Positions 51,483-58,925 are shown, numbered from the stretch's first letter. The stretch: DNA of 64,000 nt from CACIAM-69d sp001698445 (GCF_043235035.1 NZ_JAZAQF010000086.1:62001-126000), one strand, 5' to 3'. A program made the numbers and translations. The notes: generated by a model from the letters alone, not told the origin.

Positions 51483-53618
51483 CTACTTAGACACAGCCCA
51501 CGATCGCACCTTGCCGAGAGTCACTGGCATTCGATCACTAACATCAATGGTGAATCGAAACACCCGTTTAGCTCGTCGCCCATTGTCTGGGTCGAAGAAT
51601 TTAAGTTTCACATCCCAGCAGTCACTGCCATAGCGGCAGAATGGACTTTTCTCAACATCAATATCTGCCAATTCCATCCCCTGTGCTACAGCATTGGAGA
51701 AAGTTTGTACGGCTTGGAAAGCATTGGTTGCTGCAAAGTTGAGGGCGCGATCGCGAGCTAGCTGCCCTAGATTTCGCAAATCATAGTAAACCCGATTCAA
51801 AAAACTGGTTAGCGATCGCCGCATCCGATTTTCATCCGCCATCTCTTGTTCAGCACCGACAATTTGCAATGCTGAATCGACTAAGGAGTTAACCTTCCAA
51901 CCATACATCCCACGCGGACTGTTCACCTTCAAAATCGGCACTTCCTGCCCCGAAAATAAGCGCACCATTTCATCGGTGACAATCCCCGGTATGCTGACTC
52001 GCTCCACATAATCAGCATCTTCTTCTGCCAGTACCTGCCCCGCTAATAGATAAGTTAGCAGTTCGTAGATATCCGCCCCAAATGCGCCTACGGGTTTGAT
52101 GGCATAAACTGGGGTGAGTTCCAAGTTGAGCGTCCAAATCAGCGATTTGGCTTCAAACAAATTGGCTTCTAAATAATCCGCCATTTGGCGAGCATCGTAG
52201 GGGTTGGCAGGAACTTGGGTGCTGCCGATCGCAACAGAAGGCATGAATTGCTTAAACGTGTCCCGGCGGGCTTCGGTGCCGAAGTCATACCCAATTGTGC
52301 CCAGGGCATAGACCAAGTTGGATCGGGGGCTGGCTGTGGCCGCACTCGGGGTAATGGAGGGAGCCGAGATCGCCCCAGTCATCGCCCCAGTTATTGCCGG
52401 TGTGGTTTCAACCGCAGCCGCAACGATCAACGGTTCTTGAGGTGGGGCAACGAGGGCAACATTGGGGCTAGATTCGGGGGGGCTAAATTCGGGAACAAGC
52501 ATCAAAAACGGCTTAGCTAGTTCCTGATCACCGTCAAGTTTCGGAGCCGCCGCCGTTGCCGAATCACTATCTGCCAAGAGATCACTCGTCTCACTACTCG
52601 CTGCAAGAGTTGATAAGGGTGTACCCGTAATCAACTCATAGGCTCCAGCAATGTTCACTCTTCCTAGTAAGCACCGTTCTGGCTCTTCCGTCGTTTCCGG
52701 ATCGCAGGGAATAGCACTATTGAGCAAGGCTGCCCGTACCGCTTCTGCATCGGGAGCTAAACCCTGTTCCAATTGCAAACTCATCAGGAGGGCGGCTGTT
52801 CCCGTAATGATCGGGGCAGCACAGCTCGTACCTTTTTGGCGGATGGGGATATCGGTACCCGGCAGCGCACCAAGAACATTTTCGCCAGGGGCTAAAATGC
52901 CTTGGCTGGCGTATTTACCGCCAAAGTTACTGAACTTAAATGGTTCGCCCGTATCTTTCATCGCACCGACCGTCAGCACATGATCGAGGACGGCCGGAAT
53001 ACACCAACATTCACCCTTATCGTTACCGCCTGGGGCAATGACTAAAATATTATTTTCCTGCGCTTGTTTAATAGCTTTTTCAATAAATTCGTGGGCGATA
53101 CCACTTTGGGTAGGATGGCAAGCGGCACAGTGAATAATGTTAACGTCCTGCTCGATCGCGGTGCTAATAGCTCGAGAGAGGTTCAACGGATTGATGAAAT
53201 CTTCCGCATTAACCGCAATAGGAATATTAATTACTGTTGCCCTAGGAGCAATACCCTCCACAGGAGAGCCTGGTTGGCCGCAAATCGTGCTGATGATGTG
53301 GGCAGCATGACTCTGTAGGTGAATGCTACTGCGAATGTTTGCATCGGGAATAGCCGCTTCCATTAGCTTCCCCGATTCCTCCTCACTGAGACCTGCTGCT
53401 TTGGCATGGAGGTCAATTTCAACAAAGGCTTGAATATCAGCTGGGTCGATTTCAAATGATTCGATCCAGTAGGGATCAATTCGAGTTAGATTTCCCCCTT
53501 GAAAGCAAGCCCGATCAAGATCAACCTTCCCATCAAGCACAGCAATTTTGATGCGCGGATCGCCAAGGGTGCGCGATCGCAAGGCAGACATTCCAGAAAT
53601 ATCGGCTAGATTCGGCAT
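51483..53618 (-). CDS. patG: PatG-type cyanobactin macrocyclase (no oxidase domain)
   Basis: A 711-residue subtilisin-like protein of the PatA/PatG family. The triad is Asp29 (KIAVLDGKVD), His104 (QSHAAHIIST) and Ser265 (KGTSCAAPI), with oxyanion Asn199 (PGGND). Compared with the PatA-type protein of this cluster, it has a ~41-residue insertion between Asp and His (FVEIDLHAKAAGLSEEESG), the place where PatG carries the helical cap that excludes water and turns the protease into a transamidase. This supports a macrocyclase, not a simple protease. The N-terminal thiazoline oxidase of PatG is missing, matching the absence of a heterocyclase. After an Ala/Pro/Ser linker (residues ~340-430) comes the C-terminal domain shared with PatA. 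Last gene of the operon. Confidence 0.9.
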   Translation of the reverse strand: MPNLADISGMSALRSRTLGDPRIKIAVLDGKVDLDRACFQGGNLTRIDPYWIESFEIDPADIQAFVEIDLHAKAAGLSEEESGKLMEAAIPDANIRSSIHLQSHAAHIISTICGQPGSPVEGIAPRATVINIPIAVNAEDFINPLNLSRAISTAIEQDVNIIHCAACHPTQSGIAHEFIEKAIKQAQENNILVIAPGGNDKGECWCIPAVLDHVLTVGAMKDTGEPFKFSNFGGKYASQGILAPGENVLGALPGTDIPIRQKGTSCAAPIITGTAALLMSLQLEQGLAPDAEAVRAALLNSAIPCDPETTEEPERCLLGRVNIAGAYELITGTPLSTLAASSETSDLLADSDSATAAAPKLDGDQELAKPFLMLVPEFSPPESSPNVALVAPPQEPLIVAAAVETTPAITGAMTGAISAPSITPSAATASPRSNLVYALGTIGYDFGTEARRDTFKQFMPSVAIGSTQVPANPYDARQMADYLEANLFEAKSLIWTLNLELTPVYAIKPVGAFGADIYELLTYLLAGQVLAEEDADYVERVSIPGIVTDEMVRLFSGQEVPILKVNSPRGMYGWKVNSLVDSALQIVGAEQEMADENRMRRSLTSFLNRVYYDLRNLGQLARDRALNFAATNAFQAVQTFSNAVAQGMELADIDVEKSPFCRYGSDCWDVKLKFFDPDNGRRAKRVFRFTIDVSDRMPVTLGKVRSWAVSK

Positions 53619-53802
53619 AATTTTAAGAACTTTATGAACAATGCATCAATTACGCACGCATCAATTGCGATTAACCCGTGGGAAGTCAATCGCATTGCTT
53701 GCTGTCCAACTGCAACTATTGGGAGTTGATCCTGAAGCTTGTGGGCTGCCTAGCGACAGTCGCTTTGATTCGACTTAGCAACCCATGCTTAGTCACAAAT
53801 GG

Positions 53803-54018
53803 TTAGCACCAGATGCGGCCGCGCCGAAACGGTTTTTCGTTCTTTGGGCGCTGGTAGCCTTGGTAAAACGTGCGCCAACGACCGTAATCCTCCAAGCCTG
53901 TTGTCAAGGGTTGTGGTTCCTTCTTGGCTTTGGGTTCTGAGGATTGATCGTTGGTTTTAGCCGACTCTGTTTCGGCCACTTGCTCGGCTGATTTTTTTGA
54001 TTTTTTATCGTTTGCCAT
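53803..54018 (-). CDS. patC: PatC-like cyanobactin cluster protein
   Basis: A 71-residue protein with a Lys/Glu-rich disordered first half (MANDKKSKKSAEQVAETESA) and a conserved-looking second half, GLEDYGRWRTFYQGYQRP...PFRRGRIWC. I assign it to the PatC/TenC/TruC family from its length, place in the cluster and the GLEDYG...PFRRGRIW pattern, which I recall for that family. The function is unknown; patC is not essential for patellamide production in heterologous systems. AGGAGA lies 7 nt before ATG 54018. Confidence 0.75.
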   Translation of the reverse strand: MANDKKSKKSAEQVAETESAKTNDQSSEPKAKKEPQPLTTGLEDYGRWRTFYQGYQRPKNEKPFRRGRIWC

Positions 54019-54082
54019 GGTGTTGTCTCCTGAAGATCACCGATTGCTGTGGCGAGTTTGTCGCATATCTAGACGACTTGAT

Positions 54083-54289
54083 CTAGTAAGAACGCCCTTG
54101 TCCTGACATTTTCAAGTAGCCATAGGCCGGATATTGAAACTGAGCCGGATCGTTGTAATTAGCGCCGTGCATGATGTCCATGCGAATGCTCAACAGGTCT
54201 TCACCACCACCATGAAGGACATCCACACAGTCATGGATGTGGACGAAATGAGGGCGTTTGACTGGGGGAGATTGTTTAGGAAGTGCCAT
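54083..54289 (-). CDS. patB: PatB-like cyanobactin cluster protein
   Basis: A 68-residue protein of the PatB/AcyB/McaB family, recognised from MALPKQSPPVKRP, the centre VDVLHGGGEDLLSIRMD and the IMHGANYNDPAQFQYPAYG stretch. The family is found only in cyanobactin clusters and its role is unknown. It lies 111 bp downstream of the PatA-type gene and 64 bp upstream of the PatC-like gene. Confidence 0.82.
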   Translation of the reverse strand: MALPKQSPPVKRPHFVHIHDCVDVLHGGGEDLLSIRMDIMHGANYNDPAQFQYPAYGYLKMSGQGRSY

Positions 54290-54400
54290 CGGAGTTGCCA
54301 GGATGATCGTGATGGGACGCGGCGAGAAATGAGATGGGCAGCTACCCTCTTCACTCCTCGCCTCTAGTTCTTGATGTTTTTTGTGGCTGCGCGGTTGCCC

Positions 54401-56374
54401 TTAGTAAGGCGACGACCAGGAACGCACCTCGCCCAGGGTGACAGGAATGAGGTCGCTCACATCAATCGTAAAACGGAAGACCTTCTTGGCGCGGCGGCTG
54501 TTTTCCGGATCAAAGAACTTCAGTTGCACATCCCAACAATCGCTGTCCATCCGGCAGAAGGGACTCTTGGACACATTGATGCTGTCCAGTTCCATCCCCG
54601 CGCCAACGGCTTCCGAGAAGGTTTGGGCGGCTTGGAACGCATTGGTGGCAGCGAAGTTGAGAGCGCGGTCTTGGGAGGTTTGGCCCAAGTTGCGGAGATC
54701 GTAATAAATTCGATTCAGGAAGCTGCTGAGCGTGCGGCGCATTTGGCTTTCATCGCCGTCCTGTTCGGTACCCACGGCTTCTAGGGCGGCATCCACCAGG
54801 GTGTTGACGTGCCAGCCGTACATCCCGCGTGGGCTTTGGGGTTCGATGACGGGGACGACTTGACCAGAGAACAGACGCACGGTGCGACCCGTAATCAGGC
54901 CGGGAATGCTGACCCGCTCAATGTAGTCTGCGCTGTCTTCAGCTTCGACCTGACCTGCCAAGAGGCCTTGGAGGACGGCATAGACTTCACGGGAGAAGGA
55001 ACCCGTAGGCTCAATTGCATAAATCGGGGTCAGTTCCAGATTCAGCGTCCAAATCAGCGATTTGGTTTCTGATAGGTTTTCCCCTAAGTAATCGACCATT
55101 TGCCGCGCATCGTAGGGGTTGGCGGGAATCTGCGTTCCTTCAATGGCGTAGGGCGGCATGAGTTGTTTAAAGGTGTCGCGGCGGGCTTCGCTGCCGAAGT
55201 CGTAACCGAGAGTACCGATCGCGTAAACCATGCCATTAGCGGGTTCAGCAGCTTGGCTAGGGGTGACGGGGGCGCTGGTGGTTTCGGGCATAGGGGTTCC
55301 TGATGAAGTAATGGAGTTAACAGGGGTTTCGATCGCACTGACCGTTACCAGGGCGGGTTGGCGCTCCTGTGGGGGAGAAACAATTTCTTCTGCTTCTTCC
55401 ACGGGCGGGGAGGAACCGCCGCAACTGCAACCGGAGGCTTCTATCAGTGCGGTTTCTAAGCTTTGAGCTTGATCGTCAGACATACTGACTCCTATTAATT
55501 TTTCTCCGGTTAACTTTTGAACAGCCCCAGGAATATTCAGAACACCGACCAAACATTTACGATCGTGTTCGGTGTCGGCAAGGGGACAAGGCAGGGCAGA
55601 AGCGAGAATCGCATCCCGCACCGCTTGGGGGTTGGGGTCGTCGCCCCGTTGCACCTGAAGGCTCAACAGCAGGGCCGCCACGCCAGAAACAATGGGAGCG
55701 GCAAAGCTGGTGCCACTGAGCCGAATGATGCCACCACCGGGACTAGCGCCGGAAATATTTTCACCAGGGGCGAGAATGCCTTGGCTTTGGTAGGTTTCCC
55801 CCCAGTTGCTGAAATCCAGGGGATGACCTCTAGCATCCATCGCACCAACCGCGAGGACGGCGGGTAGAGCGGCGGGGACATTCAGGCAGTCGCAACCATC
55901 GTTTCCGGCGGCGGCAACGATGAGGATGTTGCGTTCTTGGCAAGTTTGCACGGCGCGATCGAGCCAGTCTTCTGCTTCGCCAATATCGGTGAGAGCACCA
56001 CCGCTGATGTTGATGATGTGCGCTCCGGCTTCGGCGGCTTGTTCGATCGCGCGGGCAAGATCCAGTTGGGAGAGCTTACGGTTGTCGTCGGAGAAGACGG
56101 GGGCGAGGATGCCGCAACAGTGGGGGGCGAGTCCAGGAACTTCGGTGTTGGGCTGCCCGAAAATCAAGCTGGCAATGTGGGTGCCGTGGGTGGACATGGC
56201 CCCGGCGGTGGCTTTGCCAAGGGCAAGCGTGGGCAGGCGGCTGAGGTTGGCTCCGGCGAAGCAGGAATGGTCGGTATCGACGAGGCCATCGAGGACGGCG
56301 ACGGCAATTTCCGAGGAGCCTTGGGTGCGGGTTTGGAGTGCCGCCAGTCCGGGAAGCCAATCACGCTGGGGCAT
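54401..56374 (-). CDS. patA: PatA-type cyanobactin maturation protease
   Basis: A 657-residue subtilisin-like protease that should remove the leader from the precursor peptides. Triad: Asp29 (IAVAVLDGLVD), His63 (STHGTHIASLIFGQP) and Ser223 (LSGTSFAAPIVSG); oxyanion Asn158 (AAAGNDG). There is no cap insertion between Asp and His, unlike the PatG-type protein, so hydrolysis is expected. A Pro/Ser/Thr linker with CSCGG (~residues 310-390) leads to the ~270-residue C-terminal domain (GTLGYDFGSEARRDTFKQLM ... FRFTIDVSD), about as similar to the PatG-type domain as paralogues. Start ATG 56374 has GGGAGG upstream and overlaps patF by 14 bp. Confidence 0.92.
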   Translation of the reverse strand: MPQRDWLPGLAALQTRTQGSSEIAVAVLDGLVDTDHSCFAGANLSRLPTLALGKATAGAMSTHGTHIASLIFGQPNTEVPGLAPHCCGILAPVFSDDNRKLSQLDLARAIEQAAEAGAHIINISGGALTDIGEAEDWLDRAVQTCQERNILIVAAAGNDGCDCLNVPAALPAVLAVGAMDARGHPLDFSNWGETYQSQGILAPGENISGASPGGGIIRLSGTSFAAPIVSGVAALLLSLQVQRGDDPNPQAVRDAILASALPCPLADTEHDRKCLVGVLNIPGAVQKLTGEKLIGVSMSDDQAQSLETALIEASGCSCGGSSPPVEEAEEIVSPPQERQPALVTVSAIETPVNSITSSGTPMPETTSAPVTPSQAAEPANGMVYAIGTLGYDFGSEARRDTFKQLMPPYAIEGTQIPANPYDARQMVDYLGENLSETKSLIWTLNLELTPIYAIEPTGSFSREVYAVLQGLLAGQVEAEDSADYIERVSIPGLITGRTVRLFSGQVVPVIEPQSPRGMYGWHVNTLVDAALEAVGTEQDGDESQMRRTLSSFLNRIYYDLRNLGQTSQDRALNFAATNAFQAAQTFSEAVGAGMELDSINVSKSPFCRMDSDCWDVQLKFFDPENSRRAKKVFRFTIDVSDLIPVTLGEVRSWSSPY

Positions 56375-57284
56375 ATTGTTCGCCTCCCTCTAGATTGCGG
56401 TCTGCATGGTAATAGTAAAGGCGCACGTTTTCTAAATAATTTTTTTCGAGTTCTTTTTGGGAGGTTCCGACCCACATTTGAGGCAATACATCCCGATGTT
56501 GATAAAAGCTGTGAACCCGTTGGGCGGTGTCGTTCAGTCGGAAATGCTGGGATAGGTTGTCTCGATTTTTGAGGTGATAATAAAGCACCGGATTGGTATT
56601 GGCTTTCGATAAGCCGGTAAAGAATAGGTCAGATCCTTGCAGGGGTTTTAAGACCGACTCTGGAAAGTGTCGCCAAACCTTTTCCTGCGTTTTGGGCTGA
56701 TAAAAATCTGCCTCTGCAACTTCAGCATAGAGTTCGATTTCGCTAGTGCCGTCAAAGTAGAAGTCAAAGCCGATGAGAGAGACAAAATCTTTGAGATATT
56801 GGCTACTCGCTGCTCCATCACTGAGGGCAAAGGCAGTTTCTAGTTTTTCTGGATAATCTTGGATGCGGATGTGCATTTTGAGGCTAGAGTCGGGCAGATG
56901 TTGCCTTAAGTCGATTCCAGCCGAGAAAACGGTCATTTTATTAAAATCAAAATCGCGTCCCAGAAATCTCTGCAACAGCGAGTAGTCCAACTTAACACCT
57001 ACTCGGCTTTTCACCTGACCAAAAAACGCCAGGGACTGGTGTAGCCATTTTTGCCACTGTTGGGTTGGGTCTTTGAAAAACAGCAGAAATCTTGAGGCAA
57101 TTAATTTATCGAGTTCGATTTTGCAGGATGCTTCTAAACTGCAACTTTCCCGTATCGAAACGACAAAATCTTCAAATAGAGAAAGGGGATAAATGGGATC
57201 GACATCAAAGGCTTGTTGATGGGCGCGAATAAATTGAATTCTTTGTTCTTTAAGTCGCTCTTTGTCAATCTCAGTAACAATCAT
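56361..57284 (-). CDS. patF: PatF/TruF/LynF-type peptide prenyltransferase
   Basis: A 307-residue protein of the cyanobactin prenyltransferase family (ABBA barrel), which attaches dimethylallyl groups to side chains of the cyclic peptide: Tyr or Ser/Thr oxygen in LynF/TruF, Trp in KgpF, and none detected for PatF itself. Recognised segments are RLKEQRIQFIRAHQQAFDV, PIYPLSLFEDFV, SCSLEASCKIE...KLIASRFLLFF, TVFSAGIDLRQHLPDSSLKMHIRI and VHSFYQHRDVLPQMWVG. Whether it is active, and on which residue, cannot be read from the sequence; the two cores offer Tyr in one and Trp in the other. It overlaps the PatA-type gene by 14 bp. More AT-rich than the pilus genes next door. Confidence 0.9.
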   Translation of the reverse strand: MIVTEIDKERLKEQRIQFIRAHQQAFDVDPIYPLSLFEDFVVSIRESCSLEASCKIELDKLIASRFLLFFKDPTQQWQKWLHQSLAFFGQVKSRVGVKLDYSLLQRFLGRDFDFNKMTVFSAGIDLRQHLPDSSLKMHIRIQDYPEKLETAFALSDGAASSQYLKDFVSLIGFDFYFDGTSEIELYAEVAEADFYQPKTQEKVWRHFPESVLKPLQGSDLFFTGLSKANTNPVLYYHLKNRDNLSQHFRLNDTAQRVHSFYQHRDVLPQMWVGTSQKELEKNYLENVRLYYYHADRNLEGGEQYAPA

Positions 57285-57402
57285 AACAAGCCGGTCATCA
57301 GATAAAATTCATTTAAAATCATATGCCTAGAAAACCGAGGGGATTAAAGCCGGGAGAGGATATTTTATATAAGTCCTAATCACTCGTAGCAAATCAGATT
57401 CA

Positions 57403-57483
57403 GATCCCCCTAAATCCCCCTTAATAAGGAGGATTTTGAAGATTTCCAGTTCCCCCCTTGAAAAAGGGGGGCTAGGGAGGATC
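57403..57483. mobile_element. MITE-like palindromic cyanobacterial repeat
   Basis: GATCCCCCTA at 57403 and TAGGGAGGATC at 57473-57483 are near-perfect inverted ends, with internal CCCCCTT/AAGGAGG and CCCCCCTT/AAGGGGGG hairpins. The element resembles the C-run/G-run palindromes dispersed in many cyanobacterial genomes. It lies between the precursor cassettes and patF and truncates the first cassette's tail. Confidence 0.65.
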
Positions 57484-57619
57484 AAACCTTGGTGCGGTGG
57501 TATCGGAAAGCCCCGAAGTAACGAGAGTTGCCCGTCAATTCATTGAGGCAAACTCCGCGTCCTGGCAATTGAAAAAGGAGTTTTGACCTGTTTTGAGGTG
57601 GATGGTAGAGCTAAGAGAC

Positions 57620-57781
57620 TTACTCCGCGTCATCCCCCGCAAAAGGATTCATAGTTCCGTTGTTATATAATGACAAAGCGGTGGATGCGATCGCACTGCC
57701 ATCCCGAGAAACGGTCGCAGAAGTTTCGTGCTGCACGGGAGCCACGGTTTGCGGCATCAGCGCTTTCAGATTTTTCTTCAT
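57620..57781 (-). CDS. patE: Cyanobactin precursor peptide 1 (Tyr-containing core)
   Basis: A 53-residue precursor. Leader: MKKNLKALMPQTVAPVQ then HETSATVSRDG, the typical KKNL...PQxxAPVxRE start of anacyclamide-type precursors. It ends PFAGDDAE, the C-terminal recognition tail that the macrocyclase removes. By family logic the core is the stretch before FAGDDAE ending in Pro: about STALSLYNNGTMNP (14 residues) if cleavage follows SAIA; the N-terminal border is uncertain by a few residues. There is no LAELSEEALG helix, so no heterocyclase recognition. Core residues open to prenylation include Tyr, Ser and Thr. ATG 57781; too short for routine gene finding. Confidence 0.9.
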   Translation of the reverse strand: MKKNLKALMPQTVAPVQHETSATVSRDGSAIASTALSLYNNGTMNPFAGDDAE

Positions 57782-57812
57782 GGTCTTTGCTTCAAGTCGA
57801 GTGAGGGGTATT

Positions 57813-57864
57813 GTTCCTGTCAGGAACTGAAGAGAAGTTAGCCCACTTTATTCAGCATCGTCAA
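57813..57864 (-). promoter_or_regulatory. Promoter and 15-bp palindrome of precursor 1
   Basis: TTGACG (57864-57859) and TAACTT (57840-57835) are 18 bp apart, a plausible -35/-10 pair. GTTCCTGTCAGGAAC at 57813-57827 is a perfect 15-bp palindrome around a central base, at the expected transcription start and 31 nt before the ATG. It is an operator or a 5' UTR hairpin. The same arrangement precedes precursor 2. Confidence 0.5.
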
Positions 57865-58060
57865 GACTAAAGATTGCATCTTTATATTTTATTTTTGATG
57901 CAATCAAGCTCAGTGAAAGAGAGCAAAAATGGTCAGGCAACTGAAGCAGAGAAACAATCAGTTGTCTGTCTTGGAGTCTTGCCATCCAACAACCTAGTGC
58001 CAGGTATCGGAATGCCCTGAAGTAACGAGGGTTGCCCGTCAATTCATAGAGACGAACCAA
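57848..58060 (-). pseudogene. Relic frame ending in SLDDAE between the cassettes
   Basis: This 70-codon frame spans the tail region of cassette 2 and the upstream region of cassette 1. It ends YKDAIFSLDDAE, echoing the FAGDDAE tail of the precursors, and cassette 2 has YKDAILSLDDAE at the same place but closed by an upstream stop. Its central part, ELTGNPRYFRAFRYL, recurs in other copies with stops. I take it as either chance or the remains of an older precursor gene; it is not a working gene on present evidence. Confidence 0.25.
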
Positions 58061-58123
58061 GCGCCTTGGCAGTCAAAAAAAGGGTTTTGACCTGTTTTGA
58101 GGTGGATGATAGAATGAGGCGTG

Positions 58124-58291
58124 TTACTCCGCATCGTCTCCCGCAAAAGGATCAGTCTGGTCGCTTCGCCCCCAACCTAACGCAACCCAGATAGACGGGG
58201 CGATCGCAATCCGACCATCACGAGAAACGGTCGCAGAAGTTTCGCGCTGCACGGGAGCCACGGTTTGGGGCATCAAATTTTTTTTCTTCAT
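58124..58291 (-). CDS. patE: Cyanobactin precursor peptide 2 (Trp-rich core)
   Basis: A 55-residue precursor paralogous to precursor 1: leader MKKKNLMPQTVAPVQRETSA TVSRDG, C-terminal PFAGDDAE. The proposed core ends in Pro before FAGDDAE and is about PSIWVALGWGRSDQTDP or SIWVALGWGRSDQTDP (16-17 residues, N-terminal edge uncertain). It has two Trp, one Arg and two Asp, and no Tyr or Cys, so it would be a large, unheterocyclised macrocycle; Trp or Ser/Thr are the prenylation candidates. ATG 58291 is preferred; a GTG ten codons upstream (58321) lies inside the 5' leader shared with precursor 1. Leaders agree at most positions while cores differ completely, the normal pattern of cyanobactin families. 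Confidence 0.92.
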   Translation of the reverse strand: MKKKNLMPQTVAPVQRETSATVSRDGRIAIAPSIWVALGWGRSDQTDPFAGDDAE

Positions 58292-58322
58292 GGTCTTTGC
58301 CTCAAGTTGAGTGAGGGGCACT

Positions 58323-58374
58323 GTTCCTGTCAGGAACTGAAGAGAAGCTAGCCCACTTTATTCAGCATCGTCAA
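58323..58374 (-). promoter_or_regulatory. Promoter and 15-bp palindrome of precursor 2
   Basis: TTGACG (58374-58369) and TAGCTT (58350-58345) are 18 bp apart; the palindrome GTTCCTGTCAGGAAC is at 58323-58337, again 31 nt before the ATG. Conservation of palindrome and spacing between cassettes, while nearby bases differ, suggests it is functional. Confidence 0.5.
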
Positions 58375-58756
58375 GACTAAGGATTGCGTCTTTATATTTT
58401 TAATCTTGATGCAATCAAACTCGACAAAAGAAAATAGAAATAGTCAAGCAACTGAAGTAGAAAAATAATTCAGTTGCCTGTTTTGGAGCTTTGCGATCCA
58501 ACACCTAGTGCCAGGTAGGTATCACCAGGTATCGGAAAGCCCCGAAGTGACGAGGATTGCCCGTCACTTCATCGAGGCGAACTCTGCGCCCTGGCAGCTA
58601 GAAAACGGGTTTTGACCGGTTTTGGGGTGGATGGTAAAGTGCCATCGTCACCAAGCGGCGAAGTAGTGATACACCGCTATGCGGGGTCGTCCACCTACCT
58701 TGATGTGACGGGCAACAGGGCTTCCCGGAGTTGCCATTGGTCATCAGCCAAATCAC

Positions 58757-58801
58757 CTGGGTAGGATAGAGACACGGCTAACGGGGTCTATTGAGTTGAT
58801 C
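58757..58801. repeat. Right copy of 45-bp direct repeat flanking the cyanobactin cluster
   Basis: Starts CTGGGTAGGATAGAGACA; six differences from the left copy at 51331-51375. Same orientation, 7.4 kb apart. Confidence 0.8.
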
Positions 58802-58833
58802 TGTTGATCTAGTGACAAAATCTAATGACAACA

Positions 58834-58855
58834 GGCTGATATCGTTAGCTTTTTT
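58834..58855 (+). terminator. Terminator-like hairpin after the right repeat
   Basis: GGCTGAT-ATC-GTTAGCT followed by T5: a 7-bp stem with two G-U pairs. Its GTTAGCTTTTTT end matches the pilC terminator. No plus-strand gene precedes it within the cluster, so it looks like a copy carried along with the 45-bp repeat. Confidence 0.5.
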
Positions 58856-58925
58856 GCGTTTCAGATATTCCCTCAGGCGAATTTTTCCAGCGATCGAGTG
58901 AGCAGTAGCATCAGCGAGGCAGCCT

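Larger units (their letters stand above)
57497..58640. repeat. Tandem ~510-bp cassettes carrying precursor genes
   Basis: The segment GGTATCGGAA...CCC.GAAGT.ACGAG starts at 57499, 58003 and 58528, and TTCAGCATCGTCAAGACTAA recurs at 57851 and 58361. Cassettes 1 and 2 each contain tail region, precursor, promoter-like region and an upstream filler, about 510 bp in all. The third copy (58515-58640) keeps only the tail region; its precursor and promoter are gone. This is a duplicated and partly decayed precursor family. Confidence 0.85.
58375..58925. other. Region between cassettes and the next gene
   Basis: About 550 bp. It holds the remains of the third cassette (to 58640), then DNA with no recognised gene, the right 45-bp direct repeat (58757-58801) and a plus-strand hairpin terminator (58834-58855). 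The start of the cyanobactin transcription unit is probably the promoter at 58374-58345. Confidence 0.6.

Noticed and set aside
51483..58291. PatD heterocyclase within the cyanobactin cluster
   Set aside because: All gaps in the cluster are under 400 bp and no YcaO-like segment is present.
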